The position numbers and the translations under genes are program-made. This document shows, piece by piece, positions 17,247-24,756 of a stretch of 64,000 nt of DNA. Location of the stretch: assembly GCA_903832325.1 (NCBI GenBank), contig CAILBC010000036.1, positions 186,001 to 250,000 of the forward strand, written 5' to 3'. Within the stretch, counting starts at the first letter, position 1, and every line of letters begins with the position of its first letter. The notes beneath the pieces are model-generated. The model had not been told where the DNA came from and searched no databases. It saw only the letters and a list, made by a program, of their open reading frames with translations. Origin of the DNA: an uncultured Sphingomonadales bacterium (GTDB lineage Bacteria > Pseudomonadota > Alphaproteobacteria > Sphingomonadales > Sphingomonadaceae).

Positions 17247-18878
17247 ATGGCTGAAACCAGGGGACCGACGATTGACCCGGCCAATCCGGCGACCATGCGG
17301 CTGGTGATTGCGGCAAGCTGCGCCGGCACGGTGTTCGAATGGTATGATTTCTTCATTTACGGCACGCTCGGCCCGATCCTGTCAAAGGCGTTTTTCCCCG
17401 CGGGCAATCCGGTGGTCGCGACGCTGGTGTTCTGGCTGGTGTTTGCGGTGGGGTTCGGGTTTCGGCCGGTCGGTGCCGCGTTGTTCGGCTATCTGGGGGA
17501 TCGGCTGGGGCGCAAATACACCTTTCTGATTACCGTGCTGCTGATGGGTGTGGCCACGGCCGGGGTCGGGCTGGTGCCGGCGGCATCGCAGATCGGGCTG
17601 TTTGCGCCGGTGCTGGTGATCGGCCTGCGCATCGTCCAGGGGCTGGCGCTGGGCGGCGAATATGGCGGCGCGGTGGTCTATGTGGCCGAACATGCTGCGC
17701 CCGAACGGCGCGGGTTTTATACCAGCTTCATCCAGGCCAGCGTGATGGGCGGCTTTGTGCTCAGCCTGATCGTGGTGCTGATCTGCAAAGGCATCATGCC
17801 CGTGGCGGTATGGGCCGCCTGGGGCTGGCGCGTGCCGTTCCTGATGAGCCTGGCGCTGCTGGCGGTATCGCTGTGGATGCGGCTGAAACTGTCGGAAAGC
17901 CCGGTGTTCAAGGCGATGCAGGACGAAGGCGGCCTGGCCGGCAATCCGCTGAAGGAAAGCCTGACATATCCGGGCAATCGCCGCCGCCTGTTCCTTGCGT
18001 TGTTCGGGATTTCGGCGGGCGGATCAGTGATCTGGTATACCGCGATGTTTTCGGGCCTGGCTTTCCTCAAATCGGCGATGCGAGTGGATGATACCACTGC
18101 CGAAGTGCTGGTGGGCGTGGCGTGCCTGTTCGGCATGCCGCTCAACGTGCTGTTCGGTTGGGTGGCGGACCGGTTCGGGCGCACTTTGCCGTTTGTCGGG
18201 GGCTATGTCGCGACTTTGCTGCTGCTGTTTCCTGCGGCCTGGCTGATCGGGGTTTCGGCCAATCCGGCGCTGGTGGCGATGGCCGCGCGCGCCCCGGTGG
18301 TGGTGGCCGGGCCCGATTGCCATTACGATCCGTTTGCCACCGATCAGAAAACCGCCTGTGGCCGGCTGCTGGGTGATCTCAGCGCGCTGGGCGTGCGCTA
18401 TCGTGTGGAATTTGCGGCGCAGACGGTGCTGCGCGCCGGGTCGCTCGTCATGCCGGCACAGGCCGATGCGCACGGAGACGCCGTGCACGCAGAAAAGGCG
18501 GCACGGCAGGCGGCGCTGGGTGCGGCGCTCGCGCGGGTCGGTTATGATCTGGGCAAGACAAAGCCCGCCCTGGCAGGCATGATCGGCGTTGTCGCCGGGC
18601 TGGTGCTGACCATGGCGCTTTCGGCGGCGACGTATGGCCCGCAGGCGGTGATCCTGGCGGAAATGTTTCCGGCGCGCATCCGCTATAGCTCGATGTCGAT
18701 CCCCTATCACATCGGGGTCGGCTATTTCGGGGGGTTTCTGCCGTTCATATCCAGCCTGATCGTCGCGCAAAGCGGCAATCCCTATGCCGGGCTCTGGTAT
18801 ACCTGGGTGGTTGTGGCTATCGCGCTGCCGATTGCGGCCGTCGGTTTGCGCCACGCGCGCCTGCCCGCCGCCGCGTGA
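17247..18878 (+). CDS. MFS transporter, metabolite:H+ symporter (MHS) family
   Basis: A 543-residue inner-membrane transporter with 12 predicted helices. The N-terminal G-T-V-F-E-W-Y-D-F-F-I-Y-G-T-L and the loop G-D-R-L-G-R-K-Y-T are signatures of the MHS group, which imports dicarboxylates, shikimate, proline/betaine or citrate with protons. About 90 extra residues sit between the eighth and ninth helix (around residues 345-445, with two Cys), an insert I have seen described for MHS members of this class. The substrate cannot be read from the sequence. The gene is preceded by an AGGGGG ribosome-binding site and followed after 31 bases by alr. Confidence 0.85.
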   Translation: MAETRGPTIDPANPATMRLVIAASCAGTVFEWYDFFIYGTLGPILSKAFFPAGNPVVATLVFWLVFAVGFGFRPVGAALFGYLGDRLGRKYTFLITVLLMGVATAGVGLVPAASQIGLFAPVLVIGLRIVQGLALGGEYGGAVVYVAEHAAPERRGFYTSFIQASVMGGFVLSLIVVLICKGIMPVAVWAAWGWRVPFLMSLALLAVSLWMRLKLSESPVFKAMQDEGGLAGNPLKESLTYPGNRRRLFLALFGISAGGSVIWYTAMFSGLAFLKSAMRVDDTTAEVLVGVACLFGMPLNVLFGWVADRFGRTLPFVGGYVATLLLLFPAAWLIGVSANPALVAMAARAPVVVAGPDCHYDPFATDQKTACGRLLGDLSALGVRYRVEFAAQTVLRAGSLVMPAQADAHGDAVHAEKAARQAALGAALARVGYDLGKTKPALAGMIGVVAGLVLTMALSAATYGPQAVILAEMFPARIRYSSMSIPYHIGVGYFGGFLPFISSLIVAQSGNPYAGLWYTWVVVAIALPIAAVGLRHARLPAAA

Positions 18879-18909
18879 TGCCCCGTTTGCAAGGTTCAGC
18901 TTTGTTCCG

Positions 18910-19965
18910 ATGACGTTTCCGCCGCTTCCGCCTTCACCCTTGCGCCTGCGGATTGATCGCGCTGCGCTGGCCGCCAACTGGCAGGCGATGAACCGCCTGA
19001 GCGCGCCCGGACGGGCCGGCGCTGCGGTAAAGGCCGATGCCTATGGCCTGGGCGCGGGGCAGGTGGTGCCGGTGCTCGCCGCGGCCGGCTGCCGAGACTG
19101 GTTTGTGGCGCACTGGCGCGAAGTGCCCGATGTGATCGCGCATGTGCCTGCGGCCGATGTTGCGGTGCTGCACGGGCCGCTCGATCAGGCCGATGTTGCC
19201 TTTGCCATGGCCACCGGGGTGCGCCCGGTGCTCAATTCGTTGCCGCAAGTGGCGCGCTGGCTGGCGGCGGGCGGGGGGCCTTGCCATGTCATGGTTGATA
19301 CCGGGATCAATCGGCTGGGGCTGGCGATGGCCGATCTGGGCGATCCTATGCTGGCGCGGCTCGATATCGATCTGCTGATCAGCCACCTGGCCAGCGCAGA
19401 CGAAGACACTGCACAAAATGCGCAGCAACTGGCGCAGTTCCGCGCCGCGTGCGGCATGGTCGCGGCCCGGCGCCACAGCCTGGCCAACAGCGCGGGGATC
19501 GCGCTGGGCGGTGCCTATCATGCCGATCTGACACGGCCGGGGATTGCGCTGTATGGCGGTGTTGCGCGTCCGGAACTGGCCGGCGTGGTGCGCCGCGTCG
19601 CCCATCCGGAGGCGGCCGTGCTGCAGGTGCGCGATCTGGCAGCGGGCGATTGCGTGGGGTATAATGCGACCTTTGTTGCGCAGCGTGCGATGCGGCTGGG
19701 GGTGGTCGCGCTGGGCTATGCCGATGGTTATTTGCGCTGCTGGTCGAACCGTGGCGCGCTGCTGCACGGGGCGTCGCGGCTGCCCGTGGTGGGCCGCGTT
19801 TCGATGGATCTGACAGCGATCGACCTGACCGACGCGCCCGATTTGCGCGAAGGCGACTGGCTGGCGGTGGATTACGACCTGCCGCAGGCGGCGGCGCAAA
19901 GCGGCCTGTCGCAATACGAATTGCTGACCCTGATGCACCGGCGATTTGCCCGAACCGGGCAATAG
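18910..19965 (+). CDS. alr: Alanine racemase
   Basis: Alr interconverts L- and D-alanine with PLP and supplies D-alanine for peptidoglycan. The 351-residue protein has the PLP lysine K41 in A-A-V-K-A-D-A-Y-G-L-G. Other motifs are D-T-G-I-N-R-L-G, the A-N-S-A-G segment, R-P-G-I-A-L-Y-G-G, and V-G-Y-N-A-T-F, where the catalytic Tyr of the second subunit lies. G-R-V-S-M-D closes the active site. The reading frame stays open upstream into the transporter gene, but the ATG at 18910 gives the normal N-terminus. Confidence 0.93.
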   Translation: MTFPPLPPSPLRLRIDRAALAANWQAMNRLSAPGRAGAAVKADAYGLGAGQVVPVLAAAGCRDWFVAHWREVPDVIAHVPAADVAVLHGPLDQADVAFAMATGVRPVLNSLPQVARWLAAGGGPCHVMVDTGINRLGLAMADLGDPMLARLDIDLLISHLASADEDTAQNAQQLAQFRAACGMVAARRHSLANSAGIALGGAYHADLTRPGIALYGGVARPELAGVVRRVAHPEAAVLQVRDLAAGDCVGYNATFVAQRAMRLGVVALGYADGYLRCWSNRGALLHGASRLPVVGRVSMDLTAIDLTDAPDLREGDWLAVDYDLPQAAAQSGLSQYELLTLMHRRFARTGQ

Positions 19966-20190
19966 GTGCCCGGCCTTGCCCGGCGACGACTTGCTCCAAA
20001 ATTGCGCAGATGCGTGCCAATTGTTGCAATGCACATGTTGCGCCTGCTAAAGGTTACAAATTACGACGAAATTGCCGCCTGCACCTCACCGGCCCGCGAT
20101 TCGGCGATACGATATAACAAAATCGCCGGAGTATCGGCCCCGCCGAAACGAACCGGCCGGACTTTTCAAAAAAAGCAAGGGCAACGCACG

Positions 20191-20742
20191 ATGGCAAACA
20201 CGGCAAAAGACGGCGATACGGTCATCATCAAGAAATACGCCAACCGGCGTTTGTACAACACGCGCACCAGCAGCTATATCACGCTCGATCATCTGGCCCA
20301 GATGGTTAAGGAAAATGTTGAATTTCAGGTTATCGATGCCAAGACCGGCGCCGATCTGACGCACACCATCCTCACGCAGATCATCATGGAGGAAGAGGCC
20401 GGCACCGGGCAGATGCTGCCCACCAGTTTCCTGCGCCAGCTGATCTCGATGTATGGCAATTCGATGCAGGCGCTGCTTCCCGGCTATCTGGAGGCATCGA
20501 TGGATCATTTCCGCGAAAACCAGGTGAAGCTGCGCAAGGCGATCGAAGACAGCATCGGCGCCAACCCGCTGGCGCAATTGGCCCAGCGCAACATGGAAAT
20601 CTTCAAGGCGGCGGCATCGGCCTTTGTGCCCGGCGCGCCTGCCACCGCCGCGGAAAAACCCGTGACCGACCCTGACGAGATCGCCACGCTGCGCAGCCAG
20701 GTCGAGGAAATGCAGAAAAAGCTCGACAAGCTGGTGAAGTAA
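20191..20742 (+). CDS. phaR: Polyhydroxyalkanoate synthesis regulator PhaR
   Basis: PhaR binds DNA and polyhydroxyalkanoate granules and represses phasin and PHA genes until polymer appears. The 183-residue protein has the conserved N-terminal DNA-binding block I-I-K-K-Y-A-N-R-R-L-Y-N-T (about residues 12-24) and S-S-Y-I-T-L-D-H-L-A. The middle carries the PHB accumulation domain with M-E-E-E and L-P-T-S-F-L-R-Q-L-I-S-M-Y. The C-terminus ends in a short coiled coil (L-R-S-Q-V-E-E-M-Q-K-K-L-D-K-L). The frame is open upstream to 19966, but the ATG at 20191 is the family start. No PHA synthase gene lies in the window. Confidence 0.93.
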   Translation: MANTAKDGDTVIIKKYANRRLYNTRTSSYITLDHLAQMVKENVEFQVIDAKTGADLTHTILTQIIMEEEAGTGQMLPTSFLRQLISMYGNSMQALLPGYLEASMDHFRENQVKLRKAIEDSIGANPLAQLAQRNMEIFKAAASAFVPGAPATAAEKPVTDPDEIATLRSQVEEMQKKLDKLVK

Positions 20743-20759
20743 CCTGTCCTGCCCCCCCG

Positions 20760-20799
20760 GGGTCGCTTCCGGGGCAGGGTCGCTTCCGGGGCCGGGTCG
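20760..20799. repeat. 17-bp tandem repeat between phaR and proS
   Basis: The unit GGGTCGCTTCCGGGG occurs at 20760-20774 and 20777-20791 (period 17), followed by a partial third copy (GGGTCG at 20794-20799). It fills part of the 102-base gap after phaR. No function is evident. Confidence 0.6.
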
Positions 20800-20844
20800 T
20801 TTCTTGGTGTTGCCCGAATCTTCATGCGCCCCTAACCGGGGCGC

Positions 20845-22404
20845 ATGACCAGCACCACAATCAAGCATGCGCTGCCCATCACGCGCGCCGAAGACTTTGC
20901 CCAATGGTACCAGGCGGTGATCGCCGAGGCCGAGCTTGCCGAGGAATCCGGCGTGCGCGGCTGCATGGTGATCAAGCCCTGGGGCTATGGCATCTGGGAA
21001 CGCATCCAGAAACTCATGGACGAACGCATCAAGGATGCCGGCGTCGACAATTGCTATTTCCCGCTGTTCATCCCGCTGTCGTTCTTTGCGCGCGAGGCCG
21101 AACATGTCGATGGTTTTGCCAAGGAAATGGCCGTCGTCACCCATCACCGCCTGATTGCCGATGGCGAAGGCGGGCTGATCCCCGACCCCGAGGCGAAACT
21201 GGAAGAACCGCTGGTGGTGCGTCCCACCTCGGAAACGGTGATCGGTGCCGCCATGGCGCGCTGGATCCAGTCGTGGCGCGATCTGCCGATGCTGACCAAC
21301 CAGTGGGCCAATGTCGTGCGCTGGGAAATGCGCACGCGCATGTTCCTGCGCACCAGCGAATTCCTGTGGCAGGAAGGCCATACCGCCCACGCAGACCAGG
21401 CCGATGCGATGGTTGAAACGCTGCGCGCGCTGGAAATGTACCGCAGCTTTGCCGAAGATGTGCTGGCCATGCCGGTGGTCGCCGGGCCAAAGCCCGAAAA
21501 CGAACGCTTTCCCGGCGCGGTCGATACGTATTCGATCGAGGCGATGATGCAGGATGGCAAGGCGTTGCAGGCCGGCACCTCGCATTATCTGGGCACCACA
21601 TTTTCGCAGGCTGCGGGCATCCGCTATCAGGACAAGGCCGGCGCGCAGGCGCTGTGCCACACCACCAGCTGGGGCGTTTCGACCCGGCTGATCGGCGGCG
21701 TGATCATGACGCATGGCGATGATGATGGCCTACGCACTCCGCCGCAGGTTGCCCCGCACCAGGTGGTGATCCTGCCCATGCTGCGCGACAACGATGGGGA
21801 CGAGGCGCTGCTGGCCTATTGCGAAGGCCTGCGCGCCGCGCTTGCTGCGCAACATGTCTATGGCGAACGCGTGCGCGTGCTGCTTGACAAGCGGCCGGGC
21901 AAGGCGACGGCAAAACGCTGGGCCTGGGTGAAAAAGGGTGTGCCGCTGGTGCTGGAAATCGGCGGCCGCGATGCCGAAGGCGGCCAGGTTTCGGTGCTGC
22001 GCCGCGACAGGCTGTGGCGCGAAGACGGCAAGGTCGATTTTGTCGGTATGGCGCGCGATGCATTTCTGGCCGGTGCCACTGCACAGATCGAAGCCTATGG
22101 CGCGGCGCTCCATGCCGTGGCCACGCAATGGCGCGATGCGCGGATCGAACGCGGGATCACCGATATGGCCGGGCTGACCGCCTATTTCGCCGATGAACGC
22201 GAACAGTCGGCGCTGGCACCGGGCTGGGTGGAGCTGGGCTGGTCGCGCCCGACCGGCGCGGCGCTCGATAAAGTGGTGGAGCAGTTGAAGGCGCTGAAGC
22301 TGACGATCCGCAACACGCCGCTCAACGCCCCGGCACCGGGCGGCACGTGCCCGTTTACCGGTGAACCGGCGGTGGAAACGATCCTTGTTGCGCGCGCCTA
22401 TTGA
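20845..22404 (+). CDS. proS: Prolyl-tRNA synthetase, archaeal/eukaryotic-like architecture
   Basis: ProRS charges tRNA-Pro with proline. The 519-residue class II synthetase starts with E-D-F-A-Q-W-Y-Q-A-V-I and has motif 2-type R-P-T-S-E-T-V and R-W-E-M-R-T-R-M-F-L-R-T-S-E-F-L-W-Q-E-G-H-T-A. Motif 3 is G-V-S-T-R-L-I-G-G-V-I-M-T-H-G-D-D-D-G. The anticodon-binding domain follows (A-P-H-Q-V-V-I-L-P), then a zinc-binding-like C-terminal extension ending in Tyr. No editing insert is seen between motifs 2 and 3, so it resembles the archaeal/eukaryotic type rather than the E. coli type. The gene stands alone, 102 bases after phaR. Confidence 0.93.
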   Translation: MTSTTIKHALPITRAEDFAQWYQAVIAEAELAEESGVRGCMVIKPWGYGIWERIQKLMDERIKDAGVDNCYFPLFIPLSFFAREAEHVDGFAKEMAVVTHHRLIADGEGGLIPDPEAKLEEPLVVRPTSETVIGAAMARWIQSWRDLPMLTNQWANVVRWEMRTRMFLRTSEFLWQEGHTAHADQADAMVETLRALEMYRSFAEDVLAMPVVAGPKPENERFPGAVDTYSIEAMMQDGKALQAGTSHYLGTTFSQAAGIRYQDKAGAQALCHTTSWGVSTRLIGGVIMTHGDDDGLRTPPQVAPHQVVILPMLRDNDGDEALLAYCEGLRAALAAQHVYGERVRVLLDKRPGKATAKRWAWVKKGVPLVLEIGGRDAEGGQVSVLRRDRLWREDGKVDFVGMARDAFLAGATAQIEAYGAALHAVATQWRDARIERGITDMAGLTAYFADEREQSALAPGWVELGWSRPTGAALDKVVEQLKALKLTIRNTPLNAPAPGGTCPFTGEPAVETILVARAY

Positions 22405-22457
22405 TTTTTCGCTGACGGCGCCTTGCCCTGCGCGGGGCTGGCGCTAGTCTGGGGGGC

Positions 22458-23750
22458 ATGAAACACGCCCTTTTTGCTGTCGCCCTGATCGCCGTTCCCG
22501 CGCTGGCCGCGCCTGCTCCGGCGGATGACGTATCCGAAGCCCGGCTGAAGGCGCGGGTGGACCGGCTGGTCGCATTCGGCACGCGGCACACGCTGTCTTC
22601 GCAAACCGATCCGCAGCGCGGCATCGGCGCGGCGCGCGCCTGGGCCGAGGCCGAATTCCGCAAATCCTGCGGCGATGCGGTGCAGATCGTAAAGCCCGAA
22701 ACCACCGTTACCGGCAAACGCGCGCCCAATCCCACGCGGCTGGTCGATGTCGTGGCCATTCAGCGCGGCACCGAGCGCCCCGATGAAGTGGTGATCGTGC
22801 AGGGGCATATCGACACGATCCGCAGCGACGTGATGGATGCCGCAGGCGATGCGCCTGGCGCGAACGACGATGGATCGGGCACCTCGCTGGTGCTGGAGGC
22901 GGCGCAGACGCTGTGCTACCGCCATTTCCCCGGCACGATCGTCTATGCCGTGCTGTCGGGCGAGGAACAGGGTCTGTTTGGCGGAAAGCTGCTGGCCGAT
23001 TATGCCCGTGCGCAGCACTGGACGGTGAAGGCCGTGCTGAACAACGATATCGTCGGCAACAGCCACGGATCTGACGGTACCATCGATGACAGCCACGTGC
23101 GCGTGTTTTCCGAAGGGCCGCGCGCCAATGCCGATGCCGCGCTGACCCAGGCGCAGCGGCTGATCGGCGGCGAAAACGACAGCCCGTCGCGCAATCTGTC
23201 GCGCTATCTGTCGGCACTGGGCGAGCCCGGCTTTGCCGTGCGCCAGGTCTGGCGCGCCGATCGCATGGGCCGGGGCGGGGACCACCTGCCGTTTGAAGAG
23301 GCGGGCTATCCCGCGGTACGCATCACCGTGGCGGTCGAAAATTACGAAGCGCAGCACCAGACCCCGCGCACCGAAAACGGCCATGTCTATGGCGATACCG
23401 TTGATCGCATGGATTTTGCCTATCTGGCGAAAGTCACGCGGCTGAACGTGCGCGCGCTGGCCGCGCTCGCCGCCGCGCCGATGCCGCCGGCCGGCGACAT
23501 CAACGGCGCGGTGAAGACCTTTACCACGCTCGGCTGGAAAGCCGTGCCCGGCGCGGCGAGCTATGCCGTGTGGCGCCGCCGCACCGATGCGCCGGGGTGG
23601 GAGGAAAAACTGCTGACCACCACCGCCACCTCTGCCGTGCTCGACGGCGTGCGCGGCGATGACTGGTTTTTCGGCATCAGCGCGATTGCCCCCGACGGCA
23701 GCGCCAGCCCGATCGCCTCAACCGTGCCGGGCGGCGCGTTCGCCAATTGA
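22458..23750 (+). CDS. Exported M28 family zinc metallopeptidase
   Basis: A 430-residue peptidase with a signal peptide (residues 1-17, ending A-L-A-A). It belongs to family M28, two-zinc aminopeptidases. Zinc ligands can be assigned: His in V-Q-G-H-I-D-T, Asp in G-A-N-D-D-G-S-G, the Glu pair in S-G-E-E-Q-G, Asp in N-N-D-I-V-G and His in G-G-D-H-L-P-F. The C-terminal ~85 residues (from about 345) resemble a fibronectin type III-like domain: T-L-G-W-K-A-V-P-G-A-A-S-Y-A-V-W-R-R. It probably releases N-terminal amino acids from peptides in the periplasm or outside. It is a single gene. Confidence 0.87.
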   Translation: MKHALFAVALIAVPALAAPAPADDVSEARLKARVDRLVAFGTRHTLSSQTDPQRGIGAARAWAEAEFRKSCGDAVQIVKPETTVTGKRAPNPTRLVDVVAIQRGTERPDEVVIVQGHIDTIRSDVMDAAGDAPGANDDGSGTSLVLEAAQTLCYRHFPGTIVYAVLSGEEQGLFGGKLLADYARAQHWTVKAVLNNDIVGNSHGSDGTIDDSHVRVFSEGPRANADAALTQAQRLIGGENDSPSRNLSRYLSALGEPGFAVRQVWRADRMGRGGDHLPFEEAGYPAVRITVAVENYEAQHQTPRTENGHVYGDTVDRMDFAYLAKVTRLNVRALAALAAAPMPPAGDINGAVKTFTTLGWKAVPGAASYAVWRRRTDAPGWEEKLLTTTATSAVLDGVRGDDWFFGISAIAPDGSASPIASTVPGGAFAN

Positions 23751-23877
23751 CCTTGGGCTTGTGGTCGGCGCATCCCCGGTTCGCGCTGATCGCGAGCTGG
23801 GCACCGCTTTTTGCAATAAACGATGCGAAATCAAAAACGTCCGAAGTATGCTCTGTAGCCGATTTCACGCAGCATGC

Positions 23878-23925
23878 TTATACGGATGTTCGATGAGTGG
23901 AAATCATCGAACATCGTGACGCTCA
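23878..23925. repeat. 48-bp hairpin element, copy 2
   Basis: The partner of the element at 8989-9036, the same length and 42 of 48 bases identical. The stem is TGTTCGATGA/TCATCGAACA; the G-C pair of copy 1 at element positions 13 and 33 is T-A here. It lies about 70 bases past the 3' end of higA (minus strand), as copy 1 lies at the 3' end of the sulfotransferase gene, so both copies are downstream of minus-strand genes in the same orientation. Confidence 0.6.
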
Positions 23926-23951
23926 AGCGCCGCGCGTGCCTTTGCCAATGC

Positions 23952-23972
23952 GCAGTGAGTCCAGCTCATTGC
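23952..23972. repeat. Third hairpin of the same kind
   Basis: An 8-bp stem (GCAGTGAG/CTCATTGC, one G-T pair) closes a 5-base loop. The GTGAG...CTCAT core and the loop length match the two 48-bp elements, though the flanks do not. It sits 22 bases from the 3' end of higA and 27 bases from copy 2. Confidence 0.45.
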
Positions 23973-23994
23973 AGATTGCTATTACTTTTGGAAA

Positions 23995-24297
23995 TCAGGC
24001 GACTTTGGCGAGCGGTGCAACCTGGATTCTGGATTCATGGCTGCGTGCCTGCGCGAGATCATAAGCGCTTTGCATCCGGATCAGGGTATCGGCTTTCAGA
24101 CCGAACGCTTTTTCGAACCGGATCGCCATATCCGCAGTCAACCCGGTATGCCCGTTCAGCACATTGCTGAGGTTCTGACGCGACACACCGAAATGCGATG
24201 CCAGATCCTTGACGTTGATGCCGAACGGTTCGACCACCTGACGCTTGAGCCAGGGACCCGGGTGAACATGGATCGAGGGATGAACAGTAATCGCCAT
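23995..24297 (-). CDS. higA: HigA-family antitoxin
   Basis: A 100-residue XRE-type helix-turn-helix protein of the HigA antitoxin family. The N-terminal H-P-G-P-W-L-K-R-Q-V-V-E-P-F-G is typical, and the helix-turn-helix covers V-K-D-L-A-S-H-F-G-V-S-R-Q-N-L-S-N-V-L-N (about residues 29-48), followed by the family's M-A-I-R-F-E-K-A-F-G. HigA binds and neutralises the HigB RNase and represses its own operon. Here the toxin gene comes first, as in higBA systems, and the toxin stop overlaps this ATG in TGATG. A likely operator is at 24604-24632. Confidence 0.9.
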   Translation of the reverse strand: MAITVHPSIHVHPGPWLKRQVVEPFGINVKDLASHFGVSRQNLSNVLNGHTGLTADMAIRFEKAFGLKADTLIRMQSAYDLAQARSHESRIQVAPLAKVA

Positions 24298-24578
24298 CAG
24301 TGATAATCCTCAAGATCAAGATCGGCGATGGCGCCGTCGTCGGTCGCGGTAAAGGTCATTCGCCAGTTTTTCGTGACCGTCATGGCAAATGTGCCCTTCC
24401 GGTCACCGGCCAGCGGGTGGAAACCAAAATTGGGTGGAATGGCGAGTTCATCAAGCGTTCCCGCCGAGACCAGAAACGCCAGCATGTCGATGACACGTGT
24501 CACCTCGATCACGCCTTTTGCCTGCCCTTTCTCGACGAGATTGCGCAAGCCCTTGTGCTTGATGCCCACTATGTCCAC
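24297..24578 (-). CDS. higB: HigB/RelE-type toxin
   Basis: A 93-residue RelE-superfamily toxin of the HigB branch, a ribosome-dependent mRNA endonuclease. Typical features are I-K-H-K-G-L-R-N-L-V-E-K-G near the start, H-P-L-A-G-D-R-K-G-T-F-A-M-T-V in the middle, and N-W-R-M-T-F near residue 75, ending D-L-D-L-E-D-Y-H. It is the first gene of the pair and overlaps higA by one base (TGATG). The system appears complete. Confidence 0.9.
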   Translation of the reverse strand: MDIVGIKHKGLRNLVEKGQAKGVIEVTRVIDMLAFLVSAGTLDELAIPPNFGFHPLAGDRKGTFAMTVTKNWRMTFTATDDGAIADLDLEDYH

Positions 24579-24585
24579 GCGTCAA

Positions 24586-24632
24586 CCGATAGGTGACACG
24601 CCGCCATATGTCAACTGCTGATTGACACATGG
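24586..24632 (-). promoter_or_regulatory. higBA promoter with overlapping operator
   Basis: On the minus strand a -35 TTGACA (24614-24609) and a weak -10 TATCGG (24592-24587) are 16 bases apart. The -35 lies in an inverted repeat, CCATGTGTCAA - 7 bases - TTGACATATGG (24604-24632), with one mismatch. An operator across the -35 is what autorepression by HigA would need. The promoter would put transcription only a few bases before the toxin start. Confidence 0.5.
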
Positions 24633-24756
24633 CAGGTTGGATGCGTGTTTCGCGGCCCGAGTTGGAGATGCGGGCCGGGGGCCGCCTGCGCCGGTAGACT
24701 CACATGGACGGCGGCGCGACCATTAGACCCGGTTGCAAAGCGGCGCGGCCGCGCGC

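Noticed and set aside
17247..18878. The ~90-residue insert of the MHS transporter as a novel domain fusion
   Set aside because: A loop of this kind between helices 8 and 9 is, as far as I recall, a regular feature of some MHS-family members, so it was not counted as new.
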